Source: JACOZG01 sp964564105 (GTDB lineage Bacteria > Patescibacteriota > Minisyncoccia > Phycocordibacterales > JACOZG01). Taken from it: a stretch of 56,418 nucleotides of DNA. Under the pieces are notes generated by a model. The model searched no databases, was not told where the DNA came from, and was given only the letters and a program-made list of their open reading frames with translations. The DNA is taken from assembly GCA_964564105.1 (NCBI GenBank), contig CAZLZS010000003.1, positions 1 through 56,418 of the forward strand, read 5' to 3'. Position numbers and translations under genes: made by a program. Shown here one piece after another: positions 28,437 to 36,695 of this stretch (within the stretch, counting starts at the first letter, position 1; each line of letters starts with the position of its first letter).

Positions 28437-28682
28437 ATGATACTTGTATATGCGATTTGCGATCGACCCAGTAAAGAAATATATGTTGGTTTGACCAATA
28501 ATTTGGAACGGCGGATTAGAGAACATCGACGGGGTCAAAGTTTCTACACGAGAAGATTTAGAGATTTTGTTGTTTTGTATCAAGAGGAGTATCCTGATTA
28601 TCGTTCGGCACGTAAACGAGAGAAATATCTCAAATCTGGTATTGGTAAGGAGTTTCTTCGCTCCTTAATATCGCGGACATAG
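28437..28682 (+). CDS. GIY-YIG nuclease family protein
   Basis: The 81-residue protein is a second single-domain GIY-YIG nuclease, only moderately similar to the one at 26535. The signature is LVYAICD...EIYVGLT, the catalytic Arg is in NLERRI and the catalytic Glu in ARKREKYLK. It starts five nt after the broken tRNA-Gly. Its TAG stop (28680-28682) is U8-A9-G10 of the intact tRNA-Gly(TCC). The gene is thus exactly bracketed by a tRNA-Gly 5' remnant and a full tRNA-Gly, as if it had inserted into a glycine tRNA. Confidence 0.88.
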   Translation: MILVYAICDRPSKEIYVGLTNNLERRIREHRRGQSFYTRRFRDFVVLYQEEYPDYRSARKREKYLKSGIGKEFLRSLISRT

Positions 28683-28743
28683 TATAGTGGCAGTACGGCT
28701 GCCTTCCAAGCAGCAGAGGCGAGTCCGATTCTCGCTGTCCGCA
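28673..28743 (+). tRNA. tRNA-Gly (anticodon TCC)
   Basis: Acceptor GCGGACA pairs with TGTCCGC. Anticodon arm GCTGC-CTTCCAA-GCAGC gives TCC. T-arm GCGAG-TCCGATT-CTCGC. Discriminator A, no CCA. Its first ten bases are also the 3' end of the GIY-YIG gene. Confidence 0.94.
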
Positions 28744-28745
28744 AA

Positions 28746-28829
28746 ATGGGCTCAAGAGATCAGTTTCGCATAATTTTTTTCTTAACCATATTTGCCGTTG
28801 TTTGGATAGCGATATTTTTTCCCAGATAG
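28746..28829 (+). CDS. Possible signal-anchor segment of the following hexosaminidase, frame-separated
   Basis: ATG at 28746, two bases after tRNA-Gly, opens a 27-residue frame with a hydrophobic segment (FRIIFFLTIFAVVWIAIFF). It stops at 28827-28829. Just before the stop a T6 run (28815-28820) lies where a one-base slip would join it to the hexosaminidase frame, which starts without a signal sequence. It is best read as the detached N-terminus of that gene. Confidence 0.5.
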   Translation: MGSRDQFRIIFFLTIFAVVWIAIFFPR

Positions 28830-29887
28830 AAAAAGAATCAATCGTCAATATTTCTCAAATTAGTCAAACTAAGCAAGAAAATCTCGCCGCCGTAAGTCCA
28901 ATTATTTCACGGGTTAGAAAAATGTCGCTTGACGAGAAAATTGGACAAATGTTGATTATCGGTTTCGAACATCAATATCTCGATGACCACATTCGTAATA
29001 TGATCACGCGATATCATATTGGCGGAGTTAATCTTCTTGGTAGGAATGTGAGAGACAAAAATCAAGTTAAACAACTCATTGCTGATTTGCAGCGAATAAC
29101 AACCATCCCACTTTTTATTGCTACCGACCAAGAAGGTGGAAAAGTCACTCGTTTTAATTTTTTAAGTGAACTAACACCTCAAATCACAATCAGAAATAAT
29201 CGGCAAGCAGAACAAATTGCCATCAACAGAGCCAAAGAACTGCGAGGACTCGGCGTTAATATGAATTTTTCTCCTGTGTTAGATTATGTTTCTGACAGCA
29301 AATCCTATCTTTACAATCGGACGTTCGGTACTAAACCAGTCACTACCGGAGAATTAGGAAGTGCCATGATTAAAGGTTATAGAAAGGGCGGTATAATCCC
29401 TGTTGCCAAGCATTTTCCAGGATATGGAAATATTTTTCCTGATCCACATAAAAATCAAGCAACACTGGATATTGACAGTGAAGAATTAGAGTCAAATCTA
29501 ATTCCATTCCGGGAAGTCATTGATGATAATTCTGCAATCGCAATTATGACTGCCCACATTTTAATACCAGAAATAGATGAAAGAGTAGCGACACTTTCCT
29601 CCGAATTTCTTAACGAAATTCTTAGAAAACGACTCGGTTTCAATGGGGTCATTATTACTGATGATCTAGAAATGATCTCGGTCGGCAAAACAATCGAGCA
29701 ATCGGCAGTGGATGCTGTCGAAGCCGGCGCGGATATTATCATTAGTACATACACGCCAGAAAAACAAATTAGGATTTTTAATTCCTTAAAGAATTCAGTA
29801 TTGAATGATGGCATAACTGAAGAAAGAATAAATGAGTCCGTGGTCAGAATTCTGAATTTAAAAATTGCTTTCGGATTTTCACCATGA
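28802..29887 (+). CDS. Glycoside hydrolase family 3 beta-N-acetylhexosaminidase
   Basis: This is a NagZ-like enzyme that releases N-acetylglucosamine from glycans or peptidoglycan fragments. Family 3 motifs are GQMLIIGF, YHIGGVNLLGRNV, ATDQEGGKVTRF, the KHFPGYG histidine loop and the nucleophile block GVIITDDLEM. The 361-residue frame uses a TTG at 28802, a weak start. An overlapping frame upstream encodes a membrane anchor (28746-28829), so the native protein may be membrane bound, with a frameshift at a T6 run. Base composition is more A/T-rich than neighbouring genes. Its TGA stop overlaps the murD ATG (ATGA). Confidence 0.88.
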   Translation: MDSDIFSQIEKESIVNISQISQTKQENLAAVSPIISRVRKMSLDEKIGQMLIIGFEHQYLDDHIRNMITRYHIGGVNLLGRNVRDKNQVKQLIADLQRITTIPLFIATDQEGGKVTRFNFLSELTPQITIRNNRQAEQIAINRAKELRGLGVNMNFSPVLDYVSDSKSYLYNRTFGTKPVTTGELGSAMIKGYRKGGIIPVAKHFPGYGNIFPDPHKNQATLDIDSEELESNLIPFREVIDDNSAIAIMTAHILIPEIDERVATLSSEFLNEILRKRLGFNGVIITDDLEMISVGKTIEQSAVDAVEAGADIIISTYTPEKQIRIFNSLKNSVLNDGITEERINESVVRILNLKIAFGFSP

Positions 29888-31140
29888 AAGTTTCACCGGA
29901 CCACTATTCGCAAATGCGCCTCGCAATTTTAGGATTCGGCCGGGAGGGGAAGTCAGTGCTCAAATTTTTGAGGCGGGCACCGCCGTATCGGGGCGCTAAA
30001 ATTTTTATTCTCGATCAGAAATTGGATAAAAATTATTTAAAAGATTTGGCGCGTTTTGATCTTATTTTTCGCTCGCCCGGGGTGCCCCATAATCTGCCGG
30101 CGCTCGTCAAAGCCAGAAAAAGGGGAGTCAAGTTTTCCAGCGCCACCAAATTATTTTTTGAACATTGCCCCAGTCCGATCATCGGCATTACCGGCACCAA
30201 GGGTAAGGGGACGGTGGCCACTTTGCTTTATAAAATTTTGCGCGCGGCTGGTAAAAAGACGTATTTGGTCGGCAACATCGGCCGAGCAGCGCTTGATTGC
30301 TTGCCGCGTTTGACTAAACAAGCTCTGGTCGTGTTTGAACTATCAAGTTTCCAACTTCAGGGTTTGGACATTTCACCGTCGGTCGCCGTGATGCTTGATA
30401 TTTTCCCCGATCATCAAGACAGCCACTTTAGTCTCCGCGAGTATTACGCGGCCAAGGGCAATATCGCCCGTTATCAAAACCCCGCTGATACGGTTTTCTT
30501 TTTTTCAAATTCGCCCCGCGCCCGGCACACCGCGCGCCAGAGCCGCGGCCGGAAAATTCCGGTTAATCCGAAAAGTTTTAAGTTGTTTTCGCCGGGCGCT
30601 CTGCCTTTGCTCGGCCGGCATAATTTCCGCAATGCGGTGATGACGGCGATAGTGGCAAGTAAACTGGGCATACCCTCGTCGATAATTACCAAGGTGGTGA
30701 AACGTTTTCGCGGTTTGCCCCACCGTCTGCAATTAGTTCGCCGAATCGGGCAGACAAGTTTTTATGACGATTCGGCCGCGACCAATCCAAGGGCCGCGGC
30801 CGCCGCCCTTGAGGCTTTCGCTGGCAAGCCACTCGCACTCATCGCCGGCGGCCGGGGCAAGAGACTGGATTACGCGCCGCTCGCGGCGGCGATCAAACAT
30901 TCAGAGACCAGGGCTGTCCTGCTTTTTGGCCAAGATCGGAAAGTTTTAGCTCGGGCGCTCCGTCAAACCGGTGTCAAAGTAATTTCAGTTGCCACACTGC
31001 CGCAAGCGGTTCGAAAAATCTCTCGTTTCATCTCCGAAGTGACGGTGGTCTTATTGTCCCCTGGAACCACTAGCCTCGATCAATTTCGAGATTACATTGC
31101 CCGTGGCGACAAATTCCAAGAACTTGTGAGGCGACTTTAA
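29884..31140 (+). CDS. murD: UDP-N-acetylmuramoyl-L-alanine:D-glutamate ligase
   Basis: MurD adds D-glutamate to UDP-MurNAc-L-Ala in peptidoglycan synthesis. The product shows an N-terminal Rossmann-like region (LAILGFGREGKSVLKFL), the ATP loop GITGTKGKGTVATLL, ELSSFQLQGL, and the C-terminal ligase blocks DDSAATNPRAA and IAGGRGKRLDY typical of MurD. Length 418 is slightly short of the usual 440-450. It overlaps the hexosaminidase stop by 4 nt and is followed 18 nt later by alr, so cell-wall genes cluster here. Confidence 0.93.
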   Translation: MKVSPDHYSQMRLAILGFGREGKSVLKFLRRAPPYRGAKIFILDQKLDKNYLKDLARFDLIFRSPGVPHNLPALVKARKRGVKFSSATKLFFEHCPSPIIGITGTKGKGTVATLLYKILRAAGKKTYLVGNIGRAALDCLPRLTKQALVVFELSSFQLQGLDISPSVAVMLDIFPDHQDSHFSLREYYAAKGNIARYQNPADTVFFFSNSPRARHTARQSRGRKIPVNPKSFKLFSPGALPLLGRHNFRNAVMTAIVASKLGIPSSIITKVVKRFRGLPHRLQLVRRIGQTSFYDDSAATNPRAAAAALEAFAGKPLALIAGGRGKRLDYAPLAAAIKHSETRAVLLFGQDRKVLARALRQTGVKVISVATLPQAVRKISRFISEVTVVLLSPGTTSLDQFRDYIARGDKFQELVRRL

Positions 31141-31158
31141 TTTGTTACCATAGCGGCA

Positions 31159-32280
31159 ATGAAGAAAATCAGGGACGGACATTTGCGAACTTGGATCGAG
31201 GTTGAGCGCAAGGCAGTGGCGCACAATTACCGCGTGTTCCGGCGGCTCGTCGGTCTGAAGGTGAAGCTGATGGCCGTGGTTAAATCAAACGGCTATGGCC
31301 ACGGTTTGGTGCCGTTTGCCAAATTGCTTTCTCGGCTCGGCGCGGACTGGCTCGGCGTGGATTCAATGGTTGAAGCCGAGCGTCTGCGCGAGGAAGGGCT
31401 GATCATACCGATTCTCGTGCTTGGTTACACTCGGCCGGAAAATTTCGCCCGGGCGGCGTTTGATCAGATCAGTTTGACGATTTCCACTCCGGAATCGCTG
31501 TCGGCGGTCGGCAAATTTGTAAGGCGCGAGCCGATTTTGGGCCGTCAACTTAGACTCCAGCTCAAAGTTGACACCGGCATGCATCGCCAGGGCTTTTTGT
31601 TGGCGGAGTTCCAAAAACTCCAGCCAGTATTTAAATCTAGATCGTGGCAGGGCATTTACAGTCATTTGGCGGCGTCTGAGGGGAAAGCGCGCCCCGCGAC
31701 AAAAGCGCAAATCAGAGAATTTGAAAATTTTTTGTCCCGCGCGCCGAGCCGTCAACTGCTCAAACATCTCGCCGCCACCGGCGGCGCGCTCGCTTACCCG
31801 GAAGCCCGCTTTGACCTAGTCCGAATCGGACTCGGACTCTATGGTCTATGGCCGAACCAGAGTTTGCGTCGCCGCTTTGGGTCAAAAATCAAATTGCACC
31901 CGGCCTTGCAATGGAAAACGGTTATCAGTGAGGTTAAAATTTTGCCGGCTGGCGGACGCGTTGGTTATGATCTGACCGAGAGCGTCAGACCAGGAACTAA
32001 ACTTGCTGTTTGCCCGGTCGGTTACTGGCACGGCTACCCGCGCGCGCTTTCTGGTCTCGGCCGGGTACGGATTAAAAATCAATGGGCCAAGGTCATCGGC
32101 CGCGTCTCGATGGATATGATCACAGTTGATGTCAGCCGCGTAAACAATGCGCGGGTGGGAGACGAGGTGGTCTTAATCGGCAAGGGTTGCCCGGCCGAGC
32201 AACTGGCGCAACTTGCTCACACCTCCAATTACGAAATTGTTACTCGTTTGAATCCATTGATCGAGAGATTTTATATCTAG
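31159..32280 (+). CDS. alr: Alanine racemase
   Basis: Alr interconverts L- and D-alanine using pyridoxal phosphate, supplying D-Ala for peptidoglycan. The PLP lysine lies in MAVVKSNGYGHG (Lys near residue 42). VDTGMHRQGF, LKHLAATGGAL, GRVGYDLTE (catalytic Tyr) and GRVSMDMITVDVS are conserved blocks. Length 373 is typical. A TACCAT box 7 nt before the ATG suggests its own leaderless transcript in addition to readthrough from murD. A strong terminator follows. Confidence 0.95.
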   Translation: MKKIRDGHLRTWIEVERKAVAHNYRVFRRLVGLKVKLMAVVKSNGYGHGLVPFAKLLSRLGADWLGVDSMVEAERLREEGLIIPILVLGYTRPENFARAAFDQISLTISTPESLSAVGKFVRREPILGRQLRLQLKVDTGMHRQGFLLAEFQKLQPVFKSRSWQGIYSHLAASEGKARPATKAQIREFENFLSRAPSRQLLKHLAATGGALAYPEARFDLVRIGLGLYGLWPNQSLRRRFGSKIKLHPALQWKTVISEVKILPAGGRVGYDLTESVRPGTKLAVCPVGYWHGYPRALSGLGRVRIKNQWAKVIGRVSMDMITVDVSRVNNARVGDEVVLIGKGCPAEQLAQLAHTSNYEIVTRLNPLIERFYI

Positions 32281-32284
32281 AATT

Positions 32285-32315
32285 AAAGAAGACCCGTTGC
32301 GGCGGGTCTTCTTTC
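32285..32315 (+). terminator. Rho-independent terminator after alr
   Basis: AAAGAAGACCCG and CGGGTCTTCTTT form a perfect 12-bp stem with a TTGCGG loop. The T-rich arm acts as the U-tract. The A-rich complementary arm could also serve the convergent HU gene. Confidence 0.85.
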
Positions 32316-32348
32316 TGACTTTCAACTTTTCACCTCCAAATTATTTCA

Positions 32349-32621
32349 TTATTTCACCGCATCTTTCAAGGCTTTGGCGGCGCGGAATTTCGGCACCTTC
32401 ATGGCCGCGACCTGGATGGCCTCGCCGGTGCGCGGGTTCCGCGCCGTGCGGGCGGCGCGCTGTTTGGTGGAAAAAATACCCAAACCGGCGATCGAGACTT
32501 CCTCACCCTTCTTTAAGCTGTTGACGATGGCCTCGATTATGGTGTCGACGGCTTGTTCGGCTTGGACCTTGGTTCCGCCAATCTTGTCGTGGACGGCGTC
32601 AATAAGTGATTGTTTATTCAT
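32349..32621 (-). CDS. hup: HU-family DNA-binding protein
   Basis: HU is a histone-like dimer that bends DNA and compacts the nucleoid. The 90-residue protein shows the N-terminal helices (LIDAVHDKIGGTKVQAEQAV), GLGIFSTKQRAARTARNPRTGE covering the signature and DNA-binding arm, and the C-terminal KVPKFRAAKALKDAV. Length is standard. ATG is at 32619-32621. It converges with alr. Confidence 0.96.
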   Translation of the reverse strand: MNKQSLIDAVHDKIGGTKVQAEQAVDTIIEAIVNSLKKGEEVSIAGLGIFSTKQRAARTARNPRTGEAIQVAAMKVPKFRAAKALKDAVK

Positions 32622-32724
32622 AAAATATTGCTGACCGTGGCTTTTAATCGTCGACCATTGTTTATACCGACTAGGGTGATTATACCGTTAAGCCATTTTT
32701 AACGCAACTATCTGTGTATGAATT

Positions 32725-32754
32725 TTGTTATTGTCTCGATTTTCGTGTTATGAT
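32725..32754 (+). promoter_or_regulatory. Promoter TTGTTA-18-TATGAT
   Basis: It lies upstream of the FG-GAP surface protein gene and would give a leader of about 35 nt. The 175-nt intergenic region otherwise shows no feature I recognise. Confidence 0.5.
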
Positions 32755-32795
32755 GAATATTATCAATATATTAACCTTAACTAATCGAATCAACT

Positions 32796-35054
32796 ATGAC
32801 TTTCACTAGATATCGTTTCCTCGCTCTGCTTCTTGGTCTCTTCCTGGTCCTCGCCCTCGCGATCACAGCCCAGACCGTCTTCGCCCAGACCAGTCAGTCG
32901 AACCAATCTCCCTTGAGTTTCCTCTACCAGCAGTTAGCCACTCTCCGTCAGCATCTCACGGCCCTAACGAACGGTGGTTCTACTGCAACAACCCCGGCCG
33001 CCTCGGCCACGTGCACGGCCGGTTGGCCGCAGGAACTCTTGGCTTCAGACGGCGCGCCCTCTGACTTTTTCGGCTACTCGGTGGCCGTGTCCGGCGATGT
33101 GGCTCTCATCGGGGCGCGGCTCGATGACGACAAGGGCACGAACTCCGGCTCGGCCTATGTCTTCCGCTGGAACGGCTCGAGCTGGATTCAGGATCAGAAG
33201 TTGGTCGCTTCAGACGGAACAGCGGCTGAATTTTTCGGTACGTCCGTAGCGACTGATGGCAATACGGTTGCCGTCGGGGCACCAGGACACCTGGGCCGCG
33301 GGGCGGTCTACGTTTTCGGCTTCAATGGCTCGAGTTGGGTTCAACAACAAAAACTGGTGGCTTCGGATGGGGCGTCGAATGACGGGTTCGGCAGCTCGGT
33401 AGGCCTTTCCGGCAACGTCATGGCCGTGGGAGCGTACCTGGATGACGACAGGGGGTTTGACTCGGGATCGGGATACGTGTTCCGGTGGAGCGGCGCGAGC
33501 TGGGTGCAGGAGCAAAAACTGCTGGCTTCGGATGGGGCGTCGGTTGACAAGTTCGGGTTTGCCGTCAGCGCTTCCGACGACGTGATTCTGATCGGGGCCT
33601 ATAGTGATGATGATCGAGGGAATAGCTCCGGGTCGGCGTATGTTTTCGGATTCAACGGTTCAAGTTGGGTTCAAAGACAAAAGCTGGTGCCGCCGGACGG
33701 TGCGGCCTACGACCAGTTTGGCTATGCCGTGGCGGTCTCCGCTGGCTTGGCAGTCGTCGGAGCCAATCAGGATAGCAGCAAGGGCCTGGGCGTTGGGTCG
33801 GCTTATGTCTTCCGCTTCAACGGCTCAACTTGGATCCAGGAGACCGAGCTCTATGGTTCCGATAGCGCCACGAATGATTACTTCGGCGCTGCCGTCGCCA
33901 TTTCCAGCGACATGGTCGTCATCGGCGCTCCTCGTGATGACCACGATGGTTTCTCCGACTCGGGGACGGCCTATGTCTTCCGCCTGAACGGCTCCGCTTG
34001 GACGGAAGAAACCAAACTTCGGCACGGCAACGGTGCCTCAAGTGACTATTTCGGCTACGCCGTCGGCGCCTCGGGCGATCGGGTGATGGTCGGGGTCTAT
34101 TGGGATGACAATATTAACGGCGCCGACGCCGGTTCGGCCCACATCTTCACCGAGACCTGCACCACCCCCACCAACCTCCCCCCCGTGATCAACGCCGGCC
34201 CAGACCAGATCATTACTCTGCCAAACACTGCCACTCTAAGCGGCACGGTCACTGACGATGGCCTGCCTTCAGGCACGCTCACCACGAGCTGGAGTCAGGT
34301 CTCTGGCCCGGGCACAGCCACTTTTGCCAACCCGACCGCCCTGTCCACCATTGCCAGCTTCTTCGCCTCGGGCACCTATGTCCTGCGTCTGACCGCCACT
34401 GACAGCGCTCTTACCACCACGGACGATGTCGTCATCACCGTCAATCCGGCGGTGTCCACCGCCGACATCACCCCGCCCACCACGACTATTACAGCGCCCA
34501 CTAAGGGCGCCACGGTCTCGGGGACAGTGACAGTTTCAGTTACTGCCACTGACCCGATCGTGGCCAATCAAACCACCAGCGGTATGCGGGAGGTCACTTT
34601 AGTTATTGACAACACACTGCTCGCCACTGACACCACCTCTCCCTACTCGTTTGTCTGGGACACGACCACCCTTCCCGATGGCAGCCACACCATTTTCGCC
34701 ACCGCCGAAGACCAGGCCGGCAACCAGACCACAGTCTCAGTCATGGTCACGGTCAACAATCCCGTGATTGATAATGTCGTTCCCACTGTGGCCATCACTT
34801 TTCCTTTAAACAACAGCACGGTGGCCAGACGTTTGACTACCACCATAACGGTGAGCGCCACTGACAATGTTGGCGTCAGCCAAGTCCGCTTCTATGTTAA
34901 CGGCACGTTAAATTGCACCGATGCTTTAGCGCCTTACACCTGCGCTTGGAAAGTCGGCGGCAAGTCTGGTACTACCTTCCGATTGGACGCTCAAGCGTCT
35001 GATGCCGCCGGCCACATTGGCTACTCGGCGCCGGTGGTGGTGATAGGGAGGTGA
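32796..35054 (+). CDS. Secreted FG-GAP beta-propeller and Ig-like surface protein
   Basis: This is a probable cell-surface adhesion protein. A signal peptide (about 1-31, ending TVFAQ) is followed by seven FG-GAP-type repeats of about 55 residues (about 75-450). Each has DxFGxSVA, an aspartate-rich loop such as DDDKGTNSG and SAYVFxxNGSSW; together these would form an integrin-like beta-propeller with calcium-binding loops. Next come a PKD/REJ-like domain (about 465-555, NAGPDQIITLP) and two Ig-like domains (about 565-655 and 660-750, ITAPTKGATVSG and AITFPLNNSTV). No sortase motif or anchor is seen, so the attachment mode is unknown. Confidence 0.85.
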   Translation: MTFTRYRFLALLLGLFLVLALAITAQTVFAQTSQSNQSPLSFLYQQLATLRQHLTALTNGGSTATTPAASATCTAGWPQELLASDGAPSDFFGYSVAVSGDVALIGARLDDDKGTNSGSAYVFRWNGSSWIQDQKLVASDGTAAEFFGTSVATDGNTVAVGAPGHLGRGAVYVFGFNGSSWVQQQKLVASDGASNDGFGSSVGLSGNVMAVGAYLDDDRGFDSGSGYVFRWSGASWVQEQKLLASDGASVDKFGFAVSASDDVILIGAYSDDDRGNSSGSAYVFGFNGSSWVQRQKLVPPDGAAYDQFGYAVAVSAGLAVVGANQDSSKGLGVGSAYVFRFNGSTWIQETELYGSDSATNDYFGAAVAISSDMVVIGAPRDDHDGFSDSGTAYVFRLNGSAWTEETKLRHGNGASSDYFGYAVGASGDRVMVGVYWDDNINGADAGSAHIFTETCTTPTNLPPVINAGPDQIITLPNTATLSGTVTDDGLPSGTLTTSWSQVSGPGTATFANPTALSTIASFFASGTYVLRLTATDSALTTTDDVVITVNPAVSTADITPPTTTITAPTKGATVSGTVTVSVTATDPIVANQTTSGMREVTLVIDNTLLATDTTSPYSFVWDTTTLPDGSHTIFATAEDQAGNQTTVSVMVTVNNPVIDNVVPTVAITFPLNNSTVARRLTTTITVSATDNVGVSQVRFYVNGTLNCTDALAPYTCAWKVGGKSGTTFRLDAQASDAAGHIGYSAPVVVIGR

Positions 35055-35057
35055 TGT

Positions 35058-36587
35058 CTACCGCGCGTATTCAATGATGCGGGATTCGCGAATGACGGTC
35101 ACCTTGATTTCGCCCGGGTATTTGAGTTCTTGTTCGATTCGCAGGGCGATATTGCGGGCTAATTGTTTAGCTTCCAGGTCGCCGACTGCCTCTGGTTTGA
35201 CGAAAACTCGGACTTCCCGCCCGGCCTGAATGGCGTAAGTTTTTTCAATCCCCGGGAAAGAGTTCGCTAGATCTTCCAGGTCTTTCAGCCGGCGCAGATA
35301 ATTCTCAATGCTGTCGCGCCGCGCGCCCGGCCGGCCGCCGGAGATGGCGTCGGCGGTTTGAACAATGACTGCTTCCAGTGTTTCGTAAGGGTATTCGCCG
35401 TGATGGGACTGCATCGCTTTGATTACGGCCGGCGCGGCGCCGAATTTTTCCAGAATCCGTTTGCCGATCTCCACATGCGTTCCCGAGACTTCGTGGTCCA
35501 CGGCCTTGCCGAGGTCATGGAGCAGGGCGCCGGCCCGGGCCACTTGCGAATCCGCGCCGAGTTCCTCGGCAAGCATACCGGCGAGATGGGCCATTTCCAC
35601 CGAATGCTGGAGCACATTCTGACCGTAACTGGTGCGGAAGTGAAGCCGTCCCAAGATCAAAATAATCCGCGGGTCGAGGTTAAAAACATTAGCTTCATAG
35701 GCCGCTTGCTCGCCCTTATCTTTGATAATTTGGGCGATATTTTCTTTGGCTTTCTCCATCATTTCCTCGATTTTGGCCGGGTGGATCCGGCCGTCAAGAA
35801 TCAGGTTTTCAAGAGCGACCTTGGCGACCTGTCGACGCACCGGATCAAAAGAGGAAAGAGTGATGACCCCGGGCGTGTCGTCAATGATTACTTCGACGCC
35901 GGTCGCTTTTTCAAAAGCCCGAATGTTCCGACCTTCCTTGCCGATAATCTTACCCTTAACGTCATCCGACGGGAGGGCGACGACCGAAGAACTGATCTCG
36001 GCGACCGTGGAGTTAGCGAGACGTTGGATGGTGGCGGCCAAAATTTCTTTGGCGCGCGTTTCCAACTTTTCGCTGCCGGCGGTTTCGAGTTGGCGCAGAC
36101 GCAAGAGGAAGTCCTCCTCATAATTTTTGGTGATCGTCTGGATGATTTCCGTTCGGGCTTCCTCGGTGGTCAGTTTGGCCACGCGCTCCAGTTCCGCGGC
36201 CCGGACCGCTTCTTCTTCCTGAAGTTTGTCTTTCAGTTTTTTAATCTCCTCGAGCCGATTCCTGATCGTTTCCAGCTCGCGGTCAATGTCGAGCTGACGT
36301 TTGTCGAGAAGCTCGTCTTTTTTGAGCAGCCGTTCCTCCTTCTTTTTCAGTTCGTCTTCCTTAATCCGTTCCTTTTCTTTGATTTCCTTGAGCAGTTCCT
36401 CAGATTGTTTCTCGGCCCGGTCGGTAATTTTCTGGGCCTGGTCTTTGGCCTCAAGAATTGTCCGTTTGACCGAGATTTCAACCGATCCTTTCTGACCGAG
36501 AGTAATCAGCCACCGCAGGAAGTAACCCAAGACCACACCCCCGAGTCCGCTCGTGGCAATTAAGAATAGTAAGGTTTTGATTGGCAC
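35058..36587 (-). CDS. rny: Ribonuclease Y
   Basis: RNase Y is a membrane-bound endoribonuclease starting mRNA decay. The 509-residue protein has an N-terminal membrane helix (about 3-24), a long coiled coil (about 40-190), a KH domain (KGKIIGKEGRNIRAFEKATG, about 210-270) and an HD domain with HSVEMAHLAG and ALLHDLGKAVDHE, then the C-terminal region ending REFIEYAR-like. Length matches the family. The start is GTG at 36585-36587 with no Shine-Dalgarno. It converges with the FG-GAP gene 3 nt away. Confidence 0.95.
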   Translation of the reverse strand: MPIKTLLFLIATSGLGGVVLGYFLRWLITLGQKGSVEISVKRTILEAKDQAQKITDRAEKQSEELLKEIKEKERIKEDELKKKEERLLKKDELLDKRQLDIDRELETIRNRLEEIKKLKDKLQEEEAVRAAELERVAKLTTEEARTEIIQTITKNYEEDFLLRLRQLETAGSEKLETRAKEILAATIQRLANSTVAEISSSVVALPSDDVKGKIIGKEGRNIRAFEKATGVEVIIDDTPGVITLSSFDPVRRQVAKVALENLILDGRIHPAKIEEMMEKAKENIAQIIKDKGEQAAYEANVFNLDPRIILILGRLHFRTSYGQNVLQHSVEMAHLAGMLAEELGADSQVARAGALLHDLGKAVDHEVSGTHVEIGKRILEKFGAAPAVIKAMQSHHGEYPYETLEAVIVQTADAISGGRPGARRDSIENYLRRLKDLEDLANSFPGIEKTYAIQAGREVRVFVKPEAVGDLEAKQLARNIALRIEQELKYPGEIKVTVIRESRIIEYAR

Positions 36588-36695
36588 AGGGATTAATCAT
36601 CTAAATTTAATAAAAGAACACCCTATACTAGCAAAGGCGATGACGTTTGGCAAATTTTAAAAGTGCTACACTGGAAGAAACGCGATGAAGTAATT

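Noticed and set aside
28371..28743. Split or intron-containing tRNA-Gly joined from both halves
   Set aside because: The 5' remnant's acceptor GCGGGAA pairs poorly with the downstream 3' end TGTCCGC, and the downstream tRNA is complete by itself.
35358..36563. 401-residue plus-strand ORF opposite RNase Y
   Set aside because: It mirrors the RNase Y codons; the product is low-complexity Phe/Leu-rich antisense of the coiled coil, with no start signals.
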